From positions 167,053 to 231,052 of the forward strand of contig JACVRA010000089.1 in assembly GCA_019828545.1 (NCBI GenBank): a stretch of 64,000 nucleotides of DNA, in the 5' to 3' direction. A program made the position numbers and the translations under genes. Source of the DNA: Paracamarosporium sp. OC-R06-R3. Lineage: Eukaryota; Ascomycota; Dothideomycetes; Pleosporales; Didymosphaeriaceae. Each line of letters begins with the position of its first letter. The stretch's first letter is position 1. The notes beneath the pieces are model-generated. The model was not told the origin of the DNA. It was given only the letters and a program-made list of their open reading frames with translations, and did no database searches. Shown here in pieces: positions 47,304-58,934 of the stretch.

Positions 47304-48130
47304 ATGGCTTCAAGGCGACCGTTCATTGTCATTATTCCTGGAGCGTCTCAAAATCCTACTCATTACGGCTACCTTGCCCATCTTCTTCAGCTCGGTGGCT
47401 ATCCAACTTTCTCTGCGCTCTTGCCTTCAACGGGGGCAGCTGAAGAGGTGACCGTCCAGGACGATACTCGTTACATTCGAGACAAAATGCTGATCCCCGT
47501 CCTGGATTATGAGGGACACGATGTGATAGTTCTCACCCACTCTTACAGTGATATACCTGGCAGTGCCGCTGTGCAAGGATTGTCTAAGCCGGAGCGTACG
47601 GCAGCTGGCAAGCAGACAGGAGTCCTTGGCCAGATTCATCTTGCGACACTCCTAACTAGGGGCGGCGATGGAACGGATATTGTAGGAGCGTTTGGAGGGC
47701 ACTACCCACCGCACATTCGACCGGACGTAAGTGCCACTCTCAACCTTGTACATTCTAAGCTGATGGTAACTCACAGCCCGATGCGAACCTTCTCCGCTGC
47801 GATGACCGTATTCCGCCGCTCTATGACGATGTACCAGCAGATCTGGCCAAGGTTGTCGCCGCGGCGGCGATGGCCCAAGGAATGACGTCTTTCAACTCGC
47901 CTGTTCCCCGAGCGAACTGGGATAGTGATGCCTACAAAGGAAGGATCGCATACATACGCACTACGAAGGATAAGACCTTTCCTCTGCATGTGCAGCAGAT
48001 GATGATTGATGGCACTGGTGTTCAATGGATAGTCAAGGACATTGACGCCGCACACTCGGCTCAGATCTCGCAGCCGGAGAAGTTAACGGCTATCTTGATT
48101 GAGGTTGCGCGGACCTGGGAGAGTCTTTGA
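47304..48130 (+). CDS. Alpha/beta hydrolase
   Basis: Exons 47304-47726 and 47777-48130 (50-bp intron) encode 258 residues. The start MASRRPFIVIIPGASQNPTH holds the oxyanion-hole PGA turn. The nucleophile is probably Ser80 in VLTHSYSDIPG, where most relatives have HSYGG, so the residue two after the serine is Ser instead of Gly. DIDAAHSAQISQPEKL supplies the catalytic His and the usual S-QP-ff ending. This is the AB_hydrolase-6 type often seen in secondary-metabolite clusters. The substrate is unknown. It lies 1 kb downstream of the precursor on the same strand. Confidence 0.85.
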
Positions 48131-48688
48131 GGGTGGGGGTGAGAGAGGCTTGAGGGTGAGAGAACCTCGAGGCTCTGCCACCCTCGAGGGTGACAGAGTA
48201 TTGCGTTGAGACAGACTGTGAACTTATGTAGTTCTTCTCGCCAGTAGTCCCTTGACAAACTACATAGATAATGTGTTCATCGAATCCTTCTTGGTCAAGT
48301 TGACGAAACAAGCCTTTTTTGACGTTGTTTATAGGCCATCGTTGTGGACAAGTGCTGAATTCGTATTCTGGGGCCACGGCGAGTGAAATCCGTATATTCA
48401 TTGCAGTTACGCGCCCTGATACTGCTGCCCGCTCGCACTCTTACTCGTCCAACGTGACCGAGTCTTGCTTTATTGACACTATCTGCTTAGACAAGCTTTG
48501 TGTGATTTCATGTCCGGACTATCCATATCTCAGCGAGACGTGAGTACGGTCACCGTAATAAGACCGAGACACCATCACTAAGCATCGCCCTGCAGCCAAT
48601 AGTGCCTTCGATGTTCTTGGCATCCGGTATATCAACTGCAGAGTAGCCTTTTGGAGCCAAAGGGCACTTGCAGGAGCTTCTTCGAGCA
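48131..48688. other. Intergenic with short G-rich repeats
   Basis: GAGGGTG words recur at 48129-48190, with palindromes CCTCGAGG (48165-48172) and CCCTCGAGGG (48181-48190). No gene seen. Confidence 0.4.
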
Positions 48689-49751
48689 ATGGCCTCCCAG
48701 GTATATTCACCCGCATATATCTTATCATACCGGAACGAAGAGCCCGAAGAGCACCAGCGCTTGGATTCACAACACGATGTCATTCAACACGCAATCCTTG
48801 GTGGCCGTCTCATTCATTCATCCATCACGTTTTCCCGTTCCTGCATCTTCATTGCTGATATTGCTTGTGGCACAGGCATCTGGCTAGAAGATGTTCGAAA
48901 GAGCCTGTTGGTAGAGCGGAGACACGAGGATCTGAACCTGATAGGATTCGACGTGAACGCCCACGGGTTCCGCACTAGCCTTATGCCCGCTATCAAGTTG
49001 ATACAGCATGACTGCGCTTCCGAGTTCCCCACCGAATACGTGGGGCGGTTCGACCTCGTCAATATGCGCGGTCTTGCGTTTGCAGTAACCCAAGAACAAT
49101 TTTCACGGGTTGTGGCGAATGCAGTCCACCTTTTGCGTAGGCTTCCTTTATCTCAAAATTCTGATCTTGACACTGACCCTTTGATAGGGCCTGGGGGCTA
49201 TCTACAGTGGCTTGAAACAGACACTAGGCTGTTCCAACAAGTGCCACCCACTTCTTACTTTTCCGAAGCAATTTCATTCATCAATCACGAGAGACAGCGT
49301 CGCAGTCTTGTGGAAAAGTACGTTAACTGCCTGCGGTGCCCGCTCACTAAGCTCATCTCCTGGCAGTCTTCCATGTTTCATGCTCCAAGAAATGCTCAAA
49401 TTCTCGAAAAATAAAACTATCGCTTCACAGAACGTTTCCTCGGTTAACATCCTGCATTTCAACCTCTTGCCCGGCGGCATCTACAGGAATCCAGCTCTCA
49501 CAGGTGATGAATTGAACAGGTCCTTTTCTGAGACGGTGCTCAACTCGATGAAGGTTGCTCTGATGAGTTTGTTGCGCCATAGCGATGGTGCAGGTGGAGA
49601 ACATCCAAATGGTGCCAGACCAGTTGATGCTACCACTGACCTCGCAAGGGTGTACCAGGTTGTGGACGCGATTGATGCTAGCAAGTATTCTACCGAGACT
49701 ATCGCTGGTGGAATGTTCCCCCATTTGGTGGCTCAGAAGTCGGAGGAGTAG
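48689..49751 (+). CDS. SAM-dependent methyltransferase
   Basis: Exons 48689-49317 and 49367-49751 (49-bp intron, GTACGT donor) encode 337 residues. Motif I is IADIACGTGIWLEDV with the DIACGTG core at 57-63. It is followed by NLIGFDVNA, FDLVNMRGLAFAV and GPGGYLQWLETD, the order seen in class I methyltransferases of fungal secondary metabolism (UMTA/LaeA-like group). The second exon continues in phase and ends at a stop at 49751. In RiPP clusters such as phomopsin and ustiloxin, methyltransferases N-methylate the peptide; that this one acts on the nearby precursor is only inferred from position. Confidence 0.85.
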
Positions 49752-49800
49752 TTACATTGACCAATCTAGAAGTATTCCATTACATGCCCTGAGCAAAGTT

Positions 49801-50980
49801 CTAAGCCCACTCAGGCGGAATGCCGTAGTTCCTCGCAGTCTCCATTTGCCTTTGATCTTGTCGCTCTTGATTCTGATCTTGTTTGTCCTTTCGCCTACTC
49901 AAGAGTATTCCAATCGAGGGCATACAGCCAGCGACAATGACAGCCGTGTATTCTACCAAACTCCATAGCTGAAGCTTGCCAATATGGTATGGAAGGTCCG
50001 TTTCATGGTCAAGAAAAAGATTGCGGTAGTATAAAGAAGCCGCTGCGCACGCAACAGCACTGTTCATCAAGTCGAGTCAGTCTATGAACACTCAGGAATG
50101 TAATTATACCAGGGGAGACTTACAGCAATGCAGCAACTGTGATAGACCCAATCAACATTTTGCCACCAAGCTGCCGCGCCCCGGCAGCCACGATCAACCA
50201 GCCAAATATCGCGACCATCATCAGATCTGTAAGTAACGCAAATCCCCCTTCTACATATATCGCTCCCGGGACATTTATACAATGTGCGTTGGTCGTGGAA
50301 TCCCAGACTCCCCTCCTTGGTGTACACTGGAACGCAGCTACGAAAATGACCGCGAGATAGTATCCAACTATCATAACTGTGATAGGGTAGACACACCACT
50401 TGAAGGCCCGATGCGACTGGGTTTTGGTATTGAAATACCGTGTGATCTGTATTGTAAGCGAGAGTTTGGCGGTTCCAAGCATCGGCCCAAGTAGTAAGTC
50501 CGCGATATTCAAATTCTGTTGTAGGCTCAGCTCGCAATAGAAAGAACAAAAGGACAGGGGTACTCACATTCATGATCTGTGGCATTCGAGATGCTCGCAC
50601 ATTCCACTGGTGTTTTGAGATGCCTAGGTAACAGCTGATGTCAAAAAGCACCGTCCACGCGACTAAATTTGCCTGTGGGCCGTGTCAAAAGTGACCTATT
50701 GTTTCTGGAACAATGCGTACCGCAGCGAAAATCGAAAGATCTGTACAAAGTTAGGACAGTGCGAATTAGGGGAGTAAGGACATTGCGCACAGTCTTCCCA
50801 GTCAGGGTTCTTGGTTACCCATACCGTGGTATAAACGCGGACGGACATGGAGAGTAATAACATGATCAGAGTAATTATTGATATAGCCAGAACGCTAGGC
50901 CAGATATCTGAGTTCAGGTCCAAGATGGGGATTGTGCCTGGAGGTGGTATACCAGCAGGTACATTCTCCAAGGTGGACAT
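49801..50980 (-). CDS. Fungal rhodopsin-like seven-helix membrane protein
   Basis: Five exons on the minus strand (50791-50980, 50721-50740, 50568-50672, 50124-50515, 49801-50059) give 321 residues. Exon 2 is only 20 nt; with it the family motif DWEDYLSIFAA is restored. Helices include LAISIITLIMLLLSMSVRVY, WCVYPITVMIVGYYLAVIFV and LWSLVEYTAVIVAGCMPSIG. The W-x-x-V-E and C-x-P ending is typical of the fungal rhodopsin-like/PTH11-related family (PF20684), membrane proteins common in secondary-metabolite loci, mostly without known ligand. It converges with the methyltransferase gene, with 49 bp between stop codons. Confidence 0.85.
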
Positions 50981-52248
50981 CGTGTATGTTGGTGCTGAGA
51001 GGAGGAACCGGGGGACAAAGACCTCAAGACAATTTTGAGAGCAACAGAGTATACGAGACTTCTTTGAGGAGAGTTATCGACAACAGCTAGTTTTTTGATG
51101 TCAACCCGCGATGCATGAGCTGCAGCGCAAAGGCGGCGGGCACACAGACTTCGACTAGAGTGCTGCTACACAAGAACCTTCGGGTAATAATTTAGGATGC
51201 CTTGTTTTTGGGTACTTCAGGAGCCCACATGCACTCCTCCACGAGGTGCTGTTTGAAACCGAACACTCCCGAAAGCTTGTCTGGAACAGCCCGATAGACT
51301 GGATGAAATTGAACGTCCGTCATCTTGCACAGTGTGAGTTGCACGCTTCTATGTTTGCATTTCTAATACAAGAACGGAGGCTTATCTGTGTTGACGAATG
51401 GAGCTCTTGCAATTCGGCCAAGTGTTGCAGTATCCCGTAGACTTGCATATAGTTTAGTCTAACGCTGACGCCCAACAGCCAAGTGCATTAGGTAACGATG
51501 CTCAAGGAATATTGCAGTAACGAGGTGCAAATGGCAAGGCAAACGGAAGGTGGGGTTTTGTGGGATGCGCAGCAGATGCGTTATACTAGCACCATTTAAT
51601 TTATCAGTTTCTCCCCAATCGGATAGTATTGTAACGCCTTAGATAGCCTACCACCCCAGCGCGCACAACATTTAGTCATACAATTCTTGTTAGCCAGGTA
51701 GCCTAAAACTCTCTCAGCGACGGAGACCAGCGCGTTTACGATGTAAGCTTGGGAGAGATGATGTACAATTGCTACATCTAGAACGTTGTCTTTCGATCGA
51801 GATGTCGCTAGCGTTGATTTGGTCCCTTTCTCAGGCGAAACGCCACATGTGCGCATGCTCATGTTGCGTATGCATAACGCAGCTTTCCCGTACAGGACTG
51901 GTACTATGAGGGCGATGATCTCATTGGTTGAGAGGGACGAACAGTCGGTATGTACGATAATATATCGGCGTAGCTTAGCTTGCAGTTCTAATTACCTGAT
52001 TCGCAGCTATGGGTGGACGTACATCTTGCCTGACACCTACGCCCATCGACTGCAGGATGCATTGCTGTATTATCATAAGCATTCGGACTCCGTTCGCAGG
52101 ACGAAGTGATGGTCAAAGCAGAGAGGCCACGCAAAGCCCCAGGGTACCGAATGGCGTTTGAAGCATAAATTCAAATGGTGAAGCCATCGAATTGCAGAGT
52201 ATCAAACTACAGGCGTTTTGTCTATAATATTTTTATCATAACTGGACA
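50981..52248. other. Intergenic, possible gene debris
   Basis: Short frames at 51246-51440 and 51786-52109 have no recognised motif. In the second, a GTATGT..CGCAG intron at 51949-52009 would link MISLVERDEQS to a short ending LWVDVHLA, so this could be the 3' end of a lost gene. No ATG-led gene was found. Confidence 0.3.
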
Positions 52249-53550
52249 ATGTTGCAACCTCTCACGCAAGCCGCAAAGGTTTGCATCACAGTCACGACGA
52301 TCTTGGGCGTAATCGCAATCGTTGTCGTAGCATTGCGATTCTATTGTCGGCTTAAGGTTCAGAAAATAGGAATCGGGCCTGATGACTGGTGTGTCTTGGC
52401 CGCGGTGGTAAGCTTGCCCAGGTACTGCCGATATTCAATTCCAGCTAACACAGAAGAGGCTATTTCAACCGGCATCGCTGCAGGAACAAACTATGCAGCC
52501 GCAGTTACCGGGGTGGGTGACAACTCCTTTCATCCTTCCATGAACCAAGTCCTCTTCGCTCTCAAAGTAAGTGTTAGTGTCTGATATATGCGATCGAGTT
52601 CTTCTGACTATCTTTAGATGAACGTTGGATTAGAAATATCTCAAGTGGCTTGCATGGGTGTCATCAAGGTCTCAATTCTTCTCTACTACAAACGCATCCT
52701 AGTCCTAGAGATGTACCAGAGAATCACAAATGTTCTCATCGGCATCGTTGTTGCATTTGAACTCTCTATCTTCATGGTATGTCGGCCCCGTGGGGACCTT
52801 GTGAAATCAGACTTACTCAAACAAATACCATAGGCCACCCTGTTCTCCAAAGGGGTTACCATCTCCAAACAATGGGATCTTTTTGCGCCCTTCCGCATCA
52901 ATGTTTCTGCAATACTACTTACATTTTGTGCGGCAAACGCTTTTCTCGACCTGATCACGCTTGCACTGCCAATCGTAGCAGTACACAGCCTACAGATGAG
53001 CACGAACAAAAAGCTGCTACTATCAGTCATTTTCAGTTTGGGAAGCTTGTACGTATTGGTTTCGCGTATGTGTCGCGAACAAGTTTATCGTTAACGTTGA
53101 GATTTCAGCTGCATTATTGCATCTATTGTCCGTCTCTACTACGCTGTACAGTTCACCAAGGTGGTGCCAACTCCAGATTCTTTCTTCCAGGCGCCCTTCA
53201 TTAACCAGATCTTATGGGCGCTAATTGAACCCCCGGTATTTATATTGGCTGGTTGTCTGCTCACACTCGCACCTCTTTTCCGGATTAGAATCAAACCTAG
53301 AGTATCCAGCTGGTTTCATGCGCTGCGTTCTATGTTACTGTCGGTTTGCAAATCGTCTCCAAACACGAGATCTTCTACGACGGGGAAAGCAGATGGCACG
53401 GCACCATACGGTATGCCTGGCGGTGAACACGAGCAGCAGCTCTGGAATTCATCCGCACCGGTCCGGCCTCTCAGGGGACAACGCGTGGAGGAATTGGAGA
53501 TGCGGAACGTCGAACGACCACGCGTACTTGAAGATGAGACTCAAGTGTAG
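52249..53550 (+). CDS. Fungal rhodopsin-like membrane protein, second copy
   Basis: Five exons (52249-52407, 52459-52566, 52618-52776, 52834-53048, 53109-53550) encode 360 residues. The first helix is followed by RFYCRLKVQKIGIGPDDWC, the DDW motif of this family. Then come GVGDNSFHPSM, QVACMGVIKVSILLYYKRI, a segment ending FLDLITLALPIVAVHSLQ, and WALIEPPVFILAGCLLTLAP, where relatives have W..vE....C.P. The acceptor of intron 1 was chosen 9 nt after a CTAAC branch site; the intron is a multiple of three, so a retained form would also stay open. It belongs to the same broad family as the gene at 49.8 kb but is clearly diverged from it. Confidence 0.8.
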
Positions 53551-54689
53551 GTCAAGCATGACTATAATTCGCACCTGGTAGTCAAAGGGTATGAACATGT
53601 CATTCCAATTAAATTTGAATTAGGTTGAGAGTTTTGGAGCTTCGAATCCTGTGGAACAGTTAGATTTCTTCTATTCGTAGCGTTGTAGTAGCAATCCAAT
53701 GAATGCTTTTCCTTCACGGCAGCAATTCGTCAAAGAGTTTTCCACGTGACGCATGCTTTGACACGCCAGGCCTGCAACTAACATTGGGAATACACACATA
53801 TCGAGATAGCTCCTGCTGCGCTTACAAGACCCACAGGTAAAGTAATTTTCAATAGGAAACAGGGGCGCTAGGGATCCAATTTGGAGCACAGCAAACAGGA
53901 GATATCAGCCCAGCTCAACACAATATACGTGGTTAACTCTCCTAGCGGCCCACTACAACCATGTTCGGGGATATTCCTGCATGTCCATGGAAAAGTACTT
54001 TTGTGCTGTCATTCGATTCAATGCGTGGAGTAGTATCTGTATGTTGATGCACACCATACCAAACCAAACTTTTGCAATGACTCCCAGAGTTCTGCTCGTC
54101 AACAGTCGTTGTTTCCTATAATCTCAACAGCTTAGTAAAGGTACAGCATTCAGTGCGCAGCTCTGCTGTGGTACCGACTCACTAGGGTCCCACGCTGGGC
54201 CAACACCAACTCGATGCACACCATAGGGCTTGAACACATCACAACGACAACGCCCAAAGAGGCATCTCAATACAGACTTCCCGAACCTACTCAGAACTAA
54301 AAAAGACTAAATTAGCATTCTATGCACTATATGCACTATATTTTAAGAATTCAGATGTTTCTTAAGTCTCCCAGAGTAGTAAAGTATATGTTAAGTATAT
54401 ATTAATTAACTAGTCTAAAATAAGTCTTTAGATAGTAAAATCTTATATTTTATAGCTTTAAAACTTCTGTAATCTTAATAATGTAGTACATGATTTCGAA
54501 GATAACCTGCTTCAACGCTGCTGCAAAACTCTTTCCAGTACTTTCTCTGAGTCCCTTCTGCCGCTAAGCTTAGACCAAGTGTCTGTGACTGACTGCAAGA
54601 GATATCTGCAGGTCGTCTGGTCTACAGAACTGAGTTATGAAGATCTTGAACAATCGCTATCTGTCGATGCGAACCTGTGCAACATGTGA
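53551..54689. other. Intergenic with AT-rich patch
   Basis: Bases about 54300-54490 are strongly AT-rich with many TA steps, such as AAGTATATATTAATTAACTA. This looks like a transposon or duplication worn down by repeat-induced point mutation, but no coding trace is left. The remainder shows nothing. Confidence 0.4.
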
Positions 54690-55094
54690 TTGATCATATG
54701 GGGTGTAGGGCGCTCGATATTCAAAACAAGCAACGGGTATATTGGGCTCGCACTTGCCGGAACTCGGGCAGGTGACAGTGTTTGCATACTACTTGGTAGT
54801 CGGCTACCTGTTGTACGTTGGCCTTCCCAGATGAGCAATACTTGGCAGGCTGTCGGTGTATGCCAAGTTCCAGGCATGATGAATGGGGAGGTAATTTATC
54901 GTGAAAGGCTTACTGGGCCATATCATGCTGTCTGGCAGACAGGTTCATGCTATGGTCTTATTGATGGCCATCCATTTGCCTTGTGTCATACAGAGACAGA
55001 TAATCTATGGACAAATCCGGTAGAGATCCTAGAAAAACGGGCTGGCATCTCAGTAGAGGAATACCAGGTTCAGCCGCATAAGCTTAGAGATTAA
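54690..55094 (+). pseudogene. HET-domain gene remnant, C-terminal part
   Basis: An open frame without ATG reads FKTSNGYIGLALAGTRAGDS, then ILLGSRLPVVRW and VPGMMNGEVIYRE. This matches the conserved end of HET-domain proteins (T-x-x-GYIGL-x-P, GD-x-V-x-x-L-G, and G-x-M-x-GE). About 130 residues remain up to a stop at 55094, followed by AT-rich-flanked non-coding DNA. The N-terminal and middle parts are missing. It could be the other half of the HET remnant at 43.64 kb, which has the same orientation. Confidence 0.7.
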
Positions 55095-55429
55095 CCGGAG
55101 ATTCTAAGAGCAGCAGGATTACCCTTCGAAGATTTCATCCTTGCCTAGACTACTCGTTGGTCGATTCTTCCAAGACAACTAGACATACGCGTGCCGAAAC
55201 CGGCGTATACTTTAAAGATAAATATAAATATCCATACTTCATCCTACAATATTCTTGTGAGCCAACAAACGATCATCAAACGTTTCAGCGGAAAAAGGGA
55301 AAAGCCAGACAACAAACTAGGAAGGTTTTTCTCGTGCTTATTTCCACTGCCCCGGAACCTTTCACCCCGCATATACTCCTGTGCAACTCTCTATTGTATT
55401 TTCTCCTTGATTTCCAAGTCTTTTCACTC
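55095..55429. other. Intergenic, 3' flank of the NFX1-like gene
   Basis: Nothing recognised. Confidence 0.3.
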
Positions 55430-58400
55430 TTACCTTTCCATATTCTCAGCTCGAGTCACGCCAGCGACGGCTACGTGACCCAATCCCCCAATGGGCTCCC
55501 CACATTCCGGACACCGTGCTTGCTCCATCGGCATACCACACTCACCGATCGCAAACTACATACACATTAGCATATGAACCAACAGGATAAGAATCTTCAA
55601 CTCTTACCGGATGCCCGTTGACGCAATTGTACCAATGCCCTGAATGAGTTGCAATGCCCCTTGACCCTGATACCATCGCTGCCTTGATCATTGCTAGCTC
55701 CTCAGTTGTGACATCCTCATACCACGATTGACCCAATAGTTTAATACTATGTTCGACCGCAGTGCTCAAGTTATTCGCATTGTGAAAAGGTTGCTTGCAG
55801 CTCTCAAGCGCAAGCTCGAGGAAAGCCTTGGCTTCGGCTATATATTCGGTCGCTTTGGCTCTGTCGCTTTGCTCCATCAGGCCAGAGGATTGATACAATC
55901 GAGATATATTGGCAAAGTAAAGGGAGGCTTCGACGGCAAGCTTGGGGATGTTGGCGGCGGTGCTGTCAGCTATCAAGGCGCGGCATGATTTGAGGAATGG
56001 ACTGGTCAGTGTCTCTGGCGGACCACCTGGGAATTTCGGGTCGGCGTCATAATTTTTAGCCGCTTGCGTGATCCAGAACTTGTCTTCAAGCATCATGGAG
56101 TCGGTTCTTATCTGGAGAAGTCTTCCACCTAATACGACGCGGCGATCACGTGGAACCTCTTCATGCATTTCTAGCAATTCGAATGTCTCGCTCAGGGGTT
56201 TTGACCGATCTGCCGCGATCGCATGGATAGTGGCTTCGTGAAGCTTCTTTGCGGGCTGATGGCGATCAGCAACTTTTCTTAGGAACAATGCAATGTCCCT
56301 CCCTAATTTGAGAGCTGCGCCGTATCGATTCTGAATGTTTTTGGCCGCTGCCATTCTGTTGCGTGCATCTAATGCCATTTCCATCGTCAGACCGATAGTC
56401 TGACTAGCGGCATAAATCTCGTTCCGAGTGCTTTCTAACTCCTCCTCAACAGACCCCACTCTTTGTTCAATATCCCTTAGTTCCGCCTGTCCGTTGACTA
56501 GGAATCGCTTTGAAAGTTCATCAATAACCGCTCTGTTGATCACACGATTGTATCTCTGCGTAACGTACTGTCTCACTGGAAGTTGGCAGCCAGTCGGCGC
56601 GGACGGCACCGTGGACCCTCCCTAAACTTCCCTGGATACGTCCGCTTTCTCCATCTAGAGCTTCATATGATGTAGCCAATATATAGCTTTCAGACCGAGT
56701 TTTTGTTTCTCCTTGAGCAACCTTCCGGAGGTTATGATCCTCGAGCAATGTTGATTGACTTTGGCCCCCCATGCGAACGATCCTTCGAATGCCTGTTCGA
56801 TGCAGGTGTTCGAGAAATTGATCCAATGCATGATTTGTGTAACAACTTCCTCACTGTAAGCTTGTCTGCATAGGAAAACGGATCAAATCACTTACATCAC
56901 CACAATCGGGCCAAGGTGAGCCCTCTTCTTACATTCCATTAGAACTTGCATCAACTGAGTACCAAGGTAAGATTTTCCAGTGCCAGGCGGGCCTTGAATG
57001 AAAGCAAATTCCTGAGAGAGCGCTGCAATTAATGCATGGCATTGGCCCGGATCCAGCTCCGTTCGTGTTTCTAGCTCGTGGAGGATCTCTCGATTGTCGA
57101 TTGAATTTGGATTGAAGCGGATATCTTCGCCATCATTTGCATTGGATCTTAAGATTGGTTTCAAAGAGAAATAAAAATCACCCCGAGCATATAATGGTGG
57201 CGGTATATCTGCCTTTACGGCCCTTTGCGATGGAACAATCTTATCAGGGAGTATCCACTGTTTGAAGGGTAGTCGCGCCAAGCGACTCATTTCTTGAAGA
57301 TTCGCTAGGATTGGCATAAATGTGGCTGGCAACACGCCAGGAAATTCGATCAACACCCCTCGAGTCTTTTCGTAACTAAGACGAACAAGTGCCTCGACAT
57401 CCTCCTGGCTATGTCGTGCCAGTTTCGCGGTGATGGTACCTTGACGCTCCTCGTTTGTGAGGCTACGCTCTTTTTTGTTGTCCGTTTGTCGCAGCGTGAC
57501 CGTGAAGAATATATGCTGAACAATACCTTCGTTCAGGGTGATGAATGAAAGGAGTATGCCCTCACTGAATCGCTTACAGTCTTCCCACCATCTACGTCGT
57601 TCCGCCGGTGATTTGCCACGGAGGTTTTGTAGCTGTGGGAAGGACAGATTAACCTCTAGGCCCCGTCGCTGGTCAAATGAAAGGTAACTGATGTATGTAT
57701 TGATGTAGTGGTACGCGCGGAAGTCACCAAAGCTGAGCCGTGGATTTTTCAAAGACGTTGGGTCTGCTTCTATAGCATGCATGAGATTCCCCAAAGCGTC
57801 TTTGAGTTCGCCGAAGGTATCATATCGAAGGAGGCGGAAGCTGGTGTCAATGTGACGTTGTATTGGGTCGATGAGAAAATGAGGTTGATCCTTGTCGATT
57901 AACGGCAGGAACTCAGGTACGTCGGTCAGGATCTCTTCGCGCGTCGGGAATATCTCCATCTGTGAAATATCTGCTTTGTCGTTGTCATGTCTATCATGAG
58001 GGGTTTCGATGCTTCGGGGGTAAGATGATGAAATCGGTAACACATCTTGTGATTCGTCCTCTTGTGCCAACAGTCCCTTTGCGCGATCTACCACCACACG
58101 CATTTCTCCAACATGACGGAACACGATCGTATAGGTTTCTGACTGCCCCTCGCTGATCATCTGAACTGCATTTGCGATCTCATCTATCAAAGAAGGTAGA
58201 TCCTCGTTGAATCGGGCTCGTGATTCTCTCCTGAGTATCTCTCGAAGCGCTAAAGTCATTGCGATTACCAATTGCTCCGCTCTCGTAGCAAGATTTGGTG
58301 TGATGGCATCCGTATACGCCTTGACAATAGTTTCGCAAAGATGCTGAAAGAATGGGATGGCACGCGTACCATTCGCTCCGGTGATGAAGTTGTAAAGGCT

Positions 58401-58934
58401 TCCTACGTACGTGTCCACGGAAAGACAATCAAGGATTGCAGGATGGGTGATGGTTTGAAGAAAAGCTAGCGCTAACTCAATAAACCCGCTGTAATCTGCG
58501 AGTTGAGTTCGCATGGTCATCATATTCTTGAGATGCAGCGGGCCAAGGTATTGGTCGTTGTCCATGTCTCTCGGAAGCATCTGTTCCCATTCTCTTTCAT
58601 CTCCTTCGAGTATATCCAGAGCACCACGCCACAGCTGAAGGCCCGTTCTGATGTCGTCCGATCTTAAAGGGTTCTTGAGAAGCCTTTTCCAATAGTTATA
58701 GTTCTCTCTCGCTTGAAGCTGTGTAGGCGTTTCTTCTTCTTTTGGTCTCTGTTCTCTTTTTGGTGCGATATCGTGAGAAAACTTGCACGTTGCCCCGAAT
58801 TTGCAGCTACCACTTTGCAGATGATATCGACATACTCCATAGCTGTCTGTTTTTTTCCCTGATCGCCCACCTCTTCCCCCACGTGAAGTGACACGATAGC
58901 TCCCGTTCCCCCATTTCTTGCCCCAGTTACTCAT
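55430..58934 (-). CDS. NFX1-type zinc-finger helicase relative lacking the helicase core
   Basis: Proposed exons on the minus strand: 56896-58934, 56617-56845, 55608-56555, 55430-55555, 1,113 residues. A CCCH finger at 35-54 (C-x8-C-x5-C-x3-H) begins the protein. A long helical region leads to the P-loop FIQGPPGTGKS (648-655) and, after an intron, NHALDQFLEHL and LLEDHNLRKVA, as in ZNFX1/NFX1-type SF1 helicases. Motifs II-VI are absent. After about 60 more residues comes a helical C-terminal part and the NFX1-type zinc module (GHWYNCVNGHP, FAIGECGMPM, ARCPECGEPIGG). The join at 56556-56616 uses a weak GTCCAC donor and may instead be a deletion scar with frameshift. Relatives work in RNA silencing and heterochromatin; this copy probably cannot unwind RNA. 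Confidence 0.65.

Noticed and set aside
51786..52109. Frame that may end a gene after splicing
   Set aside because: No start, no family motif; kept only as a note in the intergenic entry.
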